Part shown: one piece after another, positions 33,903-41,846 of the stretch | Position numbering within the stretch: position 1 is the first letter of the stretch | Layout: every line of letters begins with the position of its first letter | Assembly (NCBI RefSeq): GCF_018131005.1 | Contig: NZ_JAFCJK010000003.1 | Coordinates: 310,001 to 374,000, forward strand | DNA from: Bradyrhizobium lablabi | Lineage (GTDB): Bacteria > Pseudomonadota > Alphaproteobacteria > Rhizobiales > Xanthobacteraceae | Direction: 5' to 3' | DNA length: 64,000 bases | The notes under the pieces: generated by a model | Databases searched by the model: none | Told to the model about the DNA's origin: nothing | The model's input: the letters and a program-made list of their open reading frames with translations, nothing else | Program-made: the position numbers and the translations under genes

Positions 33903-36290
33903 ATGGAACTTCAGAAGAAACGAGCACTCCAGATCGGAGGAGCCAGCTGGCTGTTGCTGTGCGCGATGGGTCACGGCGCGATGGCCGACGACCCCCCGCC
34001 GGCGGCCTCCTCCACCGAACTGCCGGCCGTGACCGTGACCGCGCCGAGCCCGATTCAGCGGCATCGGACCGTGCCATCGCGCACGCCGGCGCGGGTCGCG
34101 CGCGCTGCGCCCAATCGTAATCGCGAACGGCCGACCGAGCCGCAACCGACACCGGCAGCGCCTACCCCGCAGCAGGGCGTGCTGCCTGTCATCACCGACC
34201 AGTTCGCGACCGTTACCGTGGTCCCGAGCGAGGAACTGCGCCGCGAGGGTACAGCCCAGCTCGGCGACCTGCTGTTCTCCAAGCCCGGCATCACCGGCTC
34301 GAGCTTCGCGCCGGGCGCGTCAAGCCGACCGATCATCCGCGGCCTCGACGTCAACCGCGTCGGCATCGTCGAGAACGGCACGGGTGGCGGCGGGGCCTCG
34401 GACCTCGGCGAAGATCACTTCGTGCCGATCGATCCGCTCGCGACCAACCAGGTCGAGGTGGTTCGCGGCCCGGCTGCGCTGCGCTATGGCTCAACCTCGA
34501 TCGGCGGCGTGGTCAGCGCCACCAACAACCGCATTCCGGAGGCGATGCCGACCTGTGCGGCGCCGGCCTTCCAGAGCTACGGCCTTCCCGTGAAGGCGCC
34601 TCTCGCGGGCGCGCAAGGTGGGCCTTGCATGAACGTTGAGACGCGCACGGCCGTAAGTTCGGTCGATCGCGGGGTCGAAGGTGGCATGCTGCTCGATACC
34701 GGGGGCAACAATGTCGCCGTGCATGCCGATGTCTCCGGCCGCACGGCCGGCGATTACAACATTCCGAGCTATCCGTATCTGTTCAACCAGACGCGGCCGG
34801 TGGATGGCCGTCAGCCGAACTCCGCGGCACAATCGGACGGCGCCTCAGTCGGCGCCTCCTATTTCTTCCAGGGCGGCTACGTCGGCGCCGCGATCACGCA
34901 GAACGACTCGTTCTACCACATCCCCGGCATCGACGGCGCCGATCACCAGACCCGCATCGACGCGCACCAGACCAAGATCACCGCCAAGGGTGAGTACCGG
35001 CCGGACGCCGCGGCCATCGACGCCGTGCGGTTCTGGGCCGGCGCGACCGACTACCGACACAACGAACTCGGGCTGGCCGATCCGGTCGACCCCTTCAGCG
35101 ACGGCGTGCGCCAGACCTTTACCAACAAGGAGCAGGAAGCGCGCGCAGAAGTGCAGATGATGCCGTTTAACGCGCGCTTTGCGACGGTGACGACGGCCTT
35201 TGGCCTGCAGGCCGGGCATCAGGAACTAACCGCGCCAAGTCCCGACGATCCCGGCAGCCCGCTCAACGGATTGTGGAACCCGAACACCAACAACAGGGTC
35301 GCAGGTTACGTCTTCAACGAATTCAAATTCAGCGAGACCACCAAGGCGCAGATTGCCGGACGCATCGAGCACGTCGACCTCTCCGGGACAACGCCGGCAT
35401 TCATACCTCCCGTTTTCGACGTCAACATCGACCCTGCCAGTATCGGTCCTGCCACGCCGCGCAATCTGAGTTTCACACCGAAAAGTGCGAGCATCGGCCT
35501 GATCCAGAATCTGCCGTGGAATCTCGTCGCCAGCGTTACCGGTCAATACGTCGAACGAGCGCCGAAGCCGGCCGAACTGTTTTCACGCGGGGCCCATGAT
35601 GCCACGGCCACCTTCGATATCGGCGATCCGAATCTCGGCATAGAAACGGCAAAATCGATCGAGGTCGGGTTGCGGCGGGCGGCAGGGCCGTTCCGATTCG
35701 AACTCACGGGCTACTACACGAAGTTCAACGGCTTCATATTCCGCCGATTGACCGGCAACACATGCGACAGTTCAGCATGTGTGGACATAGCCAATCCGGA
35801 CCAGCTTGAGTTGCAGCAAGCGAGATACTCGCAGCGCAATGCCACCTTCCGTGGCGCCGAATTTCAGAGCCAGTTCGATGTCGGGCCGCTCTATGGCGGT
35901 ATCTGGGGGATCGAAGACCAGTTCGATGTGGTGCGCGCCACCTTCGACGACGGCACAAACGTACCGCGCATCCCACCGGTCCGAATCGGCGGCGGGTTGT
36001 ACTGGCGCGATACCAACTGGTTCGCGCGCGTCAACCTGCTGCACGCGTTCGCGCAAAACGACATCGCGCCGATCGGAGAGACGCCGACCGCAGGCTACAA
36101 CCTCCTGAAGGCCGAGATCAGTTACAACACCAAGCTCGATTCGTCGTGGTTCGGCGCACGCGAGATAACGGTCGGTGTTTCCGGCAACAATCTGCTGAAC
36201 GCAAACATCCGCAACTCCGTCTCCTATACCAAGGACGAAGTGCTGTTGCCGGGGATCGGCGTGCGGGCGTTTGCGAACCTGAAGTTCTGA
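33903..36290 (+). CDS. TonB-dependent receptor, ZnuD-like
   Basis: This 795-residue outer-membrane receptor has a signal peptide ending MADDPPP, a Pro-rich linker to about residue 95, and a plug domain with IRGLDVNRVGIVENG, EDHFVPIDPLATNQVEVVRG and PAALRYGSTSIGGVVSATNN. A beta-barrel follows, ending in the aromatic C-terminus ANLKF. The plug pattern matches ZnuD-family zinc receptors, which share the D.S...DH...IDPL....EVVRGPAAL layout. The Zur-like box upstream supports zinc or zinc-complex uptake. A cobalamin or siderophore receptor is less likely. Confidence 0.88.
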   Translation: MELQKKRALQIGGASWLLLCAMGHGAMADDPPPAASSTELPAVTVTAPSPIQRHRTVPSRTPARVARAAPNRNRERPTEPQPTPAAPTPQQGVLPVITDQFATVTVVPSEELRREGTAQLGDLLFSKPGITGSSFAPGASSRPIIRGLDVNRVGIVENGTGGGGASDLGEDHFVPIDPLATNQVEVVRGPAALRYGSTSIGGVVSATNNRIPEAMPTCAAPAFQSYGLPVKAPLAGAQGGPCMNVETRTAVSSVDRGVEGGMLLDTGGNNVAVHADVSGRTAGDYNIPSYPYLFNQTRPVDGRQPNSAAQSDGASVGASYFFQGGYVGAAITQNDSFYHIPGIDGADHQTRIDAHQTKITAKGEYRPDAAAIDAVRFWAGATDYRHNELGLADPVDPFSDGVRQTFTNKEQEARAEVQMMPFNARFATVTTAFGLQAGHQELTAPSPDDPGSPLNGLWNPNTNNRVAGYVFNEFKFSETTKAQIAGRIEHVDLSGTTPAFIPPVFDVNIDPASIGPATPRNLSFTPKSASIGLIQNLPWNLVASVTGQYVERAPKPAELFSRGAHDATATFDIGDPNLGIETAKSIEVGLRRAAGPFRFELTGYYTKFNGFIFRRLTGNTCDSSACVDIANPDQLELQQARYSQRNATFRGAEFQSQFDVGPLYGGIWGIEDQFDVVRATFDDGTNVPRIPPVRIGGGLYWRDTNWFARVNLLHAFAQNDIAPIGETPTAGYNLLKAEISYNTKLDSSWFGAREITVGVSGNNLLNANIRNSVSYTKDEVLLPGIGVRAFANLKF

Positions 36291-36347
36291 GTCGAGCGAA
36301 CTCCCTCTTCCGTTCGCGGCGGAGGGAGAACCCGAGCGCCCCGTCAG

Positions 36348-36665
36348 TCAGTGGCCGACGACGACTTCGCTAATCTGGATCACCGGTTGCTGATCGGTGT
36401 AATTCGGGATGTCGCCCAGGATTTCCTTGGCATGTGGCCCGAAGCCGGTCTGGAAGGCCTCAACCGAGTCGCAGAAGATGTGGCACATCCCGACATAGGT
36501 CGCGGGTGCGCCAGGCGCGCCGCCCGCAAGCCCCTTATCTATCGTGTAGTACTTGCACGCATCGCCCATGCGCGCCTTCACCAGCGGCATATGCTTGTCC
36601 CGATAATAGTCGTGATCGAAGCGCGCGCCGGGGTTGTTCGGATACATGACACTGACCTTGATCAT
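36348..36665 (-). CDS. EthD domain protein
   Basis: This 105-residue ferredoxin-like (dimeric alpha-beta barrel) protein starts MIKVSVMYPNNPGARFDHDY and has YYRDKHMPLVKARMG and a C-terminal strand VIQISEVVVGH. It belongs to the EthD family (PF07110), first seen beside ethyl-ether degradation genes; most members have unknown roles. The ATG at 36665 lies behind GGGAGCGCGCA. It converges on the TonB receptor gene. Confidence 0.88.
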   Translation of the reverse strand: MIKVSVMYPNNPGARFDHDYYRDKHMPLVKARMGDACKYYTIDKGLAGGAPGAPATYVGMCHIFCDSVEAFQTGFGPHAKEILGDIPNYTDQQPVIQISEVVVGH

Positions 36666-36803
36666 TGCGCGCTCCCTTGCATGTGACATGCGCCGTCCAG
36701 CCTTCGGCGCTTGGCAGGACTCTGCTTCAGTTTTGTTGGTTGCGCAACCGCGCTGGATCATGATGCGATTCGTCGAATTACATCATGATCTCATCCCTTT
36801 GTT

Positions 36804-36849
36804 TGAGCATGATCTTTTCGGGAAACCGCTGCACACTTGGATCACGCTC
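36804..36849. repeat. Truncated palindromic intergenic repeat
   Basis: The element begins TGAGCATGATCTTTTCGG and contains AAACCGCTGCACACTTGGATC, ending CACGCTC. It shows the same GAGCATGATC...ACCG...GATCA layout as 30992-31040, with a worn right arm. Confidence 0.6.
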
Positions 36850-36873
36850 TACCCGATCGGCGCCGCCGCTGCG

Positions 36874-37386
36874 TTAGAACGCCTTGCTCCAATCCGGATG
36901 GATCCGTCCGGACACGCCATCGAAGGCGCCCTCGACCAGTTCCATGACCAACAGGCGACTGTAATCGACCGGTCCAGGCATGATCGCCCGCCCCTTCGGG
37001 ATGATCTTGAAGCCGACGCGTCCGTAATAGGGCTCGTCGCCGACCAGCACAATGAGACGGTGTCCCTTCTCACGGGCGTCGCTGATCGCACGGTCGAGCA
37101 GCGCGCGGCCGACGCCGCGGCTGCGGAACGGCGGCTCGACCGTCAACGGCCCGAGCATCAGCGCCGGCGTATCGCCGATGCGAATCGGAAGCTGGCGCAC
37201 CGACCCGACCAGCAGGGTGCCGATCCGCGCGGTGAACGACACATCGAGCAGATGATCGACATGCTCGCGCAGCCGATAGGCGCTGAGCACGAAACGGCCG
37301 GGGCCGAAGGTGCGCTCATGCAGCCGGTCGATCGCCTGTGCGTCTTTCGGTGTCTCGGGCAGGATGGTCAGGGACGGATCAGTCAT
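36874..37386 (-). CDS. GNAT family N-acetyltransferase (YhbS-like)
   Basis: This 170-residue acetyltransferase has the acetyl-CoA-binding loop PPFRSRGVGRALLDRAI near residues 85-101, the LVGDEPYYGRVGFKI segment typical of YhbS-like proteins, and a C-terminal substrate region. The acceptor is unknown. It lies on the minus strand beside a Nudix gene with no overlap. Confidence 0.9.
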   Translation of the reverse strand: MTDPSLTILPETPKDAQAIDRLHERTFGPGRFVLSAYRLREHVDHLLDVSFTARIGTLLVGSVRQLPIRIGDTPALMLGPLTVEPPFRSRGVGRALLDRAISDAREKGHRLIVLVGDEPYYGRVGFKIIPKGRAIMPGPVDYSRLLVMELVEGAFDGVSGRIHPDWSKAF

Positions 37387-37444
37387 CGTGAGGCGGGGGA
37401 TAGCACCTGTTCGGCGTGCGGTCCATCACTCTACCTGGCTGCAT

Positions 37445-37960
37445 TCACCGCCACGTGGCAGGCAGCGGCTTGCCATCGAGCACCTCCGCGATCCGGAGCC
37501 GTGTGCCGGGAGTGGTGTCATCGGGCAGTGCGGACGGATCGAAAAAGCCGCAGTCCACGATCTCGCGGTTCGGCGCCGGCAGCCGGTCCTGGCGGAAATT
37601 TCTCACGACATAGACAGCGACGTGGTCGCGCGGCGAAACGTGGCTGTTGAAGAACACGCCATGCAGCAGCGGTTCGCCGGCAAGCTCAATCCGGCCCTCC
37701 TCGGCCAGCTCGCGCCGCAGCGCATCGAGGAAGCTCTCGCCGACCTCGACCCCGCCACCCGGCAGATACCAGCCATGAACATAGCTGTGCTTGACCAGGA
37801 ACACCCTGTTGTGGGCGTCGAGCACGACGGCACGGACCCCGAGCGTCATGCTGCGGGCCAGCAGCCAGTAGAGATGAAAGACCCTCCGAATCTGCGGCTC
37901 GTAGCGTTTGCGTAAATCCTGCAGGACCGTCACTGAAGCCTCAACATCGTTGTGTTTCAT
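37445..37960 (-). CDS. Nudix hydrolase
   Basis: This 171-residue protein has an intact Nudix box GGGVEVGESFLDALRREL followed by AEEGRI near residues 74-97, preceded by GVRAVVLDAHNRVFLVKH. An unusual N-terminal helix region (LRKRYEPQIRRVFHLYWLLARSMT) is characteristic of a bacterial subgroup. The ATG at 37960 is chosen; the frame stays open far upstream but there it only mirrors the metallophosphoesterase gene. The substrate is unknown. Confidence 0.85.
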   Translation of the reverse strand: MKHNDVEASVTVLQDLRKRYEPQIRRVFHLYWLLARSMTLGVRAVVLDAHNRVFLVKHSYVHGWYLPGGGVEVGESFLDALRRELAEEGRIELAGEPLLHGVFFNSHVSPRDHVAVYVVRNFRQDRLPAPNREIVDCGFFDPSALPDDTTPGTRLRIAEVLDGKPLPATWR

Positions 37961-38068
37961 CCTTGCGCGGAGGCACGCCGCTTGCCAATAGAGAGCAGGA
38001 TTTTCGGGATAGCATGACATGACCGGGTGCCGGCCACCCATCACTGGCGATCCGAACGGGACCGAATG

Positions 38069-38956
38069 ATGGCGGCGTTCCGCCTTGCGCATCTGTCCGA
38101 TCCGCACCTGCCGCCTTTGCCGGCAACGCGGCTGCGCGATCTCGCAGGCAAACGCGCATTCGGCTACCTCAACTGGACGCGCAACCGCCACAAATACCAC
38201 CGCCGCGACGTGCTCGACGCGCTTGTGTCGGACATGCGGGCTCAACAGCCGGATCATGTCGCCGTCACCGGCGATCTCGTCAATCTGGCGCTGGATGCGG
38301 AATTCAATCCGGCCCGGGAATGGCTCGAGGGCGTCGGCCGTCCTGCCGACGTGACCGTTGTTCCGGGCAATCACGATGCCTATGTGCGCGCCACGCGGCA
38401 TCGCTTTGCCGGCATCTTCGCCGACTATCTGCGCGGTGATGTCGATGGCGCACCGGTTACCTTTCCGTTCGTGCGCCGGCGTGGGCCGGTGGCGCTGATC
38501 GGCGTCTCCTCGGCGGTGCCGACGCCGCCCTTGATGGCGACTGGCTGGCTCGGCCATGTGCAGCTCGCCGCTTTGGAGGCGATCCTTGGGCAATTGTCCA
38601 ATGAGGACGCCTTCCGCATTCTCCTCGTGCATCACCCGCTGCACTCCGACGGACGCGCCAAGCGGCTGACCGACTCGCACCAGCTGTGCGGCCTGCTACA
38701 GCAGCATGGTGTCGAGCTGGTCCTGCACGGCCACGACCACATTCATTCGACGATGTGGTTCGACGGCCCCGACCGCAAGATCCCCGCGATCGGCGTGCCC
38801 TCGGCCTCGGCGCTGGCGCGCAAGCACTATCCGGCCGCGGCCTACAATTTGTTTTCGATCGAGCGCGACGGCAATGCCTGGCGTTGCGAGCAGATCGTGC
38901 GCGGCCTGGATGGCGATCGGCGCATCGCGCAGCTCTCCGCAACGCGGCTTCTCTAG
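38069..38956 (+). CDS. Metallophosphoesterase
   Basis: This 295-residue calcineurin-like phosphoesterase has all metal motifs: DPH (LSDPHLPPL), GDLVN (VTGDLVNLAL), GNHD (VVPGNHDAY), HHPL (LLVHHPLHSD) and GHDH (VLHGHDHIHST). It resembles cyclic-nucleotide or UDP-diacylglucosamine-type phosphodiesterases, but the substrate is not settled. Two adjacent ATGs (38066, 38069) are possible starts. Its stop TAG forms CTAG with the stop of the converging gene. Confidence 0.92.
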   Translation: MAAFRLAHLSDPHLPPLPATRLRDLAGKRAFGYLNWTRNRHKYHRRDVLDALVSDMRAQQPDHVAVTGDLVNLALDAEFNPAREWLEGVGRPADVTVVPGNHDAYVRATRHRFAGIFADYLRGDVDGAPVTFPFVRRRGPVALIGVSSAVPTPPLMATGWLGHVQLAALEAILGQLSNEDAFRILLVHHPLHSDGRAKRLTDSHQLCGLLQQHGVELVLHGHDHIHSTMWFDGPDRKIPAIGVPSASALARKHYPAAAYNLFSIERDGNAWRCEQIVRGLDGDRRIAQLSATRLL

Positions 38957-39525
38957 AAATTCCTCAAGCTGGCGAACAGCGCGAGCCCGAACAGCGCCAG
39001 CGCCCCCACGATGAAGCCGAACACGAACATGCCGAAACCGCCGCGGCGCCTGGGCGCGACCGGCACAGGCGGCGGCTCCGTCGCCTTCGGCTCCACGATC
39101 GGGGTCGCCACCATCGCATGTTCGCGCTCGATCAGCCGGCGCGCGATATAATCGGTGACGGCATCGACGATCACGGGCACGTCGTGCGATTCGGCGAGCA
39201 CGACACGGCCAAAGCGGGTGTCCTGCACGAAGCGGTAGATCCGCTTGTCGCGGCCCATCAGGACGTGCGCGACCACGTCGATCCACAGCCGCGGCGTCTC
39301 GCCCTGGCTGATGCCGCGGTCGAACAGATCGACCTTCTCGGGCACCTGCGCAAACAGCGGATCGAGCGCGTCGTTGAGAATTTCGAGACGCGCCACCTCG
39401 GCATCGCGCAGTTCGACGACGACGCCGGTCCGGTCGGCCGCCTCGATCCGCGCCCGGCGCAAGGCATCACGCAGCGTCGGCCGCATCTCGCGCGCCTCAC
39501 TGCCGGTGTTCTGCGGATCTGACAT
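38953..39525 (-). CDS. Tail-anchored protein of unknown function
   Basis: This 190-residue protein has a soluble, slightly acidic body (residues 1-145: MRPTLRDALRRARIEAADR, LWIDVVAHVLMGRDKRIYRF), a Pro-rich linker with a basic patch RRRGG, and one C-terminal helix GMFVFGFIVGALALFGLALF. The topology suggests attachment to the inner membrane by the C-terminus with the body in the cytoplasm. I do not recognise a characterised family, but it looks like a conserved Hyphomicrobiales protein. Confidence 0.8.
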   Translation of the reverse strand: MSDPQNTGSEAREMRPTLRDALRRARIEAADRTGVVVELRDAEVARLEILNDALDPLFAQVPEKVDLFDRGISQGETPRLWIDVVAHVLMGRDKRIYRFVQDTRFGRVVLAESHDVPVIVDAVTDYIARRLIEREHAMVATPIVEPKATEPPPVPVAPRRRGGFGMFVFGFIVGALALFGLALFASLRNF

Positions 39526-39640
39526 CGGTCACGGCCTCGACTAGGTTTTTCCGCCGCTAACCTATCAGCAACCATGATTTGCGCAAAGGGCGTTGGTTCT
39601 CAAGGACTTGTTTGAGCGAGAAGTCCAACGTCCCGGAATC

Positions 39641-39681
39641 GGACGGCCTCACCCGGATGCACCGGATGAGGCCGCCCGTCC
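39641..39681 (-). terminator. Long GC-rich hairpin after DUF4170
   Basis: GGACGGCCTCACCCGG pairs, with one small bulge, with CCGGATGAGGCCGCCCGTCC around ATGCA. It lies 31 bp beyond the DUF4170 stop on the minus strand. No T-run is present. Confidence 0.5.
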
Positions 39682-39711
39682 CTGGACGTTTCTTGATTGA
39701 GATGGCAGCGG

Positions 39712-39921
39712 TCAGGCCGAGACCCGCGACGGCTCCTCCACGATGGAGAAACGTACGCCGGCCTTGTGGCGGTTCTCTTCCGAAACCTCGCGCCAGCAGT
39801 CCTCTGCTTCCTTGCGGGTCTTGAAGGGGCCTTTGACCTGGGCGGAGCCTTCCACGAGCTTGTGGAAGTTCATCGAACCGAACTCGCCGCCGATCACCCA
39901 GAAGTTGCTGCCTTTGGTCAT
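39712..39921 (-). CDS. DUF4170 domain protein
   Basis: This 69-residue protein starts MTKGSNFWVIGGEFGSMNFH and continues with an SPOR-like alternating pattern (GPFKTRKEAEDCWREVSEE). It is a DUF4170 protein, a small soluble family confined to alphaproteobacteria, of unknown function. It begins 54 bp after aceA on the same strand, so it may be cotranscribed with isocitrate lyase. Confidence 0.88.
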   Translation of the reverse strand: MTKGSNFWVIGGEFGSMNFHKLVEGSAQVKGPFKTRKEAEDCWREVSEENRHKAGVRFSIVEEPSRVSA

Positions 39922-39975
39922 TATCAGTCTCCTCTAATCAATCGGGCCGCTGTTATTCAGCCGCCAATTCCACCG

Positions 39976-41613
39976 TTAGCCGAACTGGTTCATCGTGTTG
40001 TGGACGCCGCCCGCCTTCAGGGCAGCCTCGCCGGCGAAGTACTCCTTGTGATCGTCGCCGATGTCGGACCCGGCCATGTTCTGATGCTTCACGCAGGCGA
40101 TGCCCTGACGGATCTCGGCGCGCTGGACGTTCTTCACATAGCCAAGCATGCCCTGCTCGCCGAAGTACTCCCTCGCGAGATTGTCGGTCGACAACGCCGC
40201 CGTGTGATAGGTCGGCAGCGTGATCAGATGGTGGAAGATACCGGCGCGCTTTGCCGAATCGGCCTGGAAGGTACGGATACGCTCGTCGGCTTCCTTCGCC
40301 AGCGGCGTGTCGTCGTATTCCGCCTTCATCAGCTCGGCGCGGTTGTACTTGCTGACGTCTTGGCCGGCTTCCTTCATCGCGTCGTAGACCTGCCAACGGA
40401 AGTTGAGCGTCCAGTTGAACGACGGCGAGTTGTTGTACGCCAGCTTCGCGTTCGGGACCACCTTGCGGATACGGTCGACCATCTTGGCGATCTGCTCGAT
40501 ATGCGGCTTCTCGGTCTCGATCCACAGCAGGTCGGCGCCGTTCTGCAGCGAGGTGATGCAGTCGAGCACGCAGCGATCTTCGCCGGTCCCGGGACGGAAC
40601 TGGTAGAGGTTGCTGGGCAGCCGCTTCGGTCGCATCATCTTGCCGTTCTGGTTGATGATGACATCGCCGTTCCTTGCATTGGCGGCCGTGACTTCCTCGC
40701 AATCGAGGAAGCTGTTGTACTGGTCGCCGATGTCGCCGGGCTTGTGGCTCACGGCGATCTGCTGCGTGAGGCCGGCGCCGAGCGAGTCGGTGCGGGTCAC
40801 GACGACGCCGTCTTCGACGCCGAGTTCGAGGAACGCGTGGCGGCAGGCACGGATCTTCGCCAGAAAGACGTCATGCGGCACCGTCACCTTACCGTCCTGG
40901 TGACCGCACTGCTTCTCGTCCGAGACCTGATTTTCGATCTGCAGGGCGCATGCGCCCGCCTCGATCATCTTCTTGGCGAGCAGGTAAGTCGCCTCCGCGT
41001 TGCCGAAGCCGGCGTCGATGTCGGCGATCACGGGCACGACATGGGTCTGGAAGTTGTCGATCTTCTCGATCAGCTCCTTCTCCTTCGCTTTGTCGCCTTC
41101 CTTGCGGGCGGCGTCGAGCGCGCGGAAGATATCGTTCAGCTCGCGTGAATCGGCCTGGCGGAGGAAAGTGTAGAGCTCTTCGATCAGCGCCGGCACCGAC
41201 GTCTTCTCGTGCATCGATTGATCGGGAAGCGGTCCGAATTCCGAACGCAGCGCGGCGATCATCCAGCCGGACAGGTAGAGGTAACGACGATCGGTCGTGC
41301 CGAAATGCTTCTTGACCGAGACCAGTTTCTGCTGGGCGATGAAGCCATGCCAGCAGCCGAGCGACTGGGTGTACTTGGTGGGATCGCCATCATAGGCCGC
41401 CATGTCGGCGCGCATCAGCGCCGCAGTGTAGCGGGCGATGTCGAGGCCGGTCTTGAAGCGGTTCTGCAGGCGCATGCGCGCCACGGCTTCGGCGGTCACG
41501 CCGTTCCAGGTCTCCTTGGTCTTGAGGAGCGCTTCAGCCGCCTCAATCTCGCTCTGATACGAAGCCGGCCCCTGGATGCCCTGCTCGCTGATCCCGCGCG
41601 GTTGGAAGTTCAT
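39976..41613 (-). CDS. aceA: Isocitrate lyase
   Basis: This 545-residue enzyme splits isocitrate to glyoxylate and succinate in the glyoxylate shunt. The catalytic cysteine lies in DEKQCGHQDGKV near residue 235, in the same place as the KKCGH loop of the short type. TRTDSLGAGL, IETEKPHIEQIAKM and NNSPSFNWTLNF active-site segments are all present. It is of the longer Pseudomonas-like class. Divergent from it is a RamB/ScfR-like regulator, the expected controller. Confidence 0.97.
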   Translation of the reverse strand: MNFQPRGISEQGIQGPASYQSEIEAAEALLKTKETWNGVTAEAVARMRLQNRFKTGLDIARYTAALMRADMAAYDGDPTKYTQSLGCWHGFIAQQKLVSVKKHFGTTDRRYLYLSGWMIAALRSEFGPLPDQSMHEKTSVPALIEELYTFLRQADSRELNDIFRALDAARKEGDKAKEKELIEKIDNFQTHVVPVIADIDAGFGNAEATYLLAKKMIEAGACALQIENQVSDEKQCGHQDGKVTVPHDVFLAKIRACRHAFLELGVEDGVVVTRTDSLGAGLTQQIAVSHKPGDIGDQYNSFLDCEEVTAANARNGDVIINQNGKMMRPKRLPSNLYQFRPGTGEDRCVLDCITSLQNGADLLWIETEKPHIEQIAKMVDRIRKVVPNAKLAYNNSPSFNWTLNFRWQVYDAMKEAGQDVSKYNRAELMKAEYDDTPLAKEADERIRTFQADSAKRAGIFHHLITLPTYHTAALSTDNLAREYFGEQGMLGYVKNVQRAEIRQGIACVKHQNMAGSDIGDDHKEYFAGEAALKAGGVHNTMNQFG

Positions 41614-41698
41614 GTCCGTGATCCTTTCGGTGACGACGAATCTGCAGCGTTTAAGATCTCGTCTTCGTCACTCTTCTCTCAATCGACATTCTTGACAG

Positions 41699-41798
41699 TG
41701 CATTGCAAAATGCATTCAGGAGCTAAACGCTAAAAAATGAAGTTCGTACAGATAGCTTGCTTTTGAATGGTGATGTCTTGTAACATGCTGACTTGTAA
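41699..41798. promoter_or_regulatory. AT-rich aceA / regulator control region with candidate operators
   Basis: Two motif types stand out in this 233-bp divergent gap. TGCATT-GCAA-AATGCA (41699-41714) is a perfect 6-bp inverted repeat containing TTGCAAA, the core recognised by RamB-type regulators. CTTGTAA occurs twice in direct orientation at 41777 and 41792, 15 bp apart and 49-70 bp before the regulator start. Binding is inferred. Confidence 0.45.
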
Positions 41799-41846
41799 TA
41801 AATGTAACTTAGTAAATTTTGTCACAAATAGGTCAAGAAGGCTGCC

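Noticed and set aside
37961..38680. Upstream extension of the Nudix gene frame on the minus strand
   Set aside because: The added sequence lies opposite the metallophosphoesterase gene. The conserved Nudix N-terminus starts at 37960.
39697..41148. 483-codon plus-strand frame opposite DUF4170 and aceA
   Set aside because: It is fully antisense to isocitrate lyase and low in recognisable sequence, a shadow of high-GC coding.
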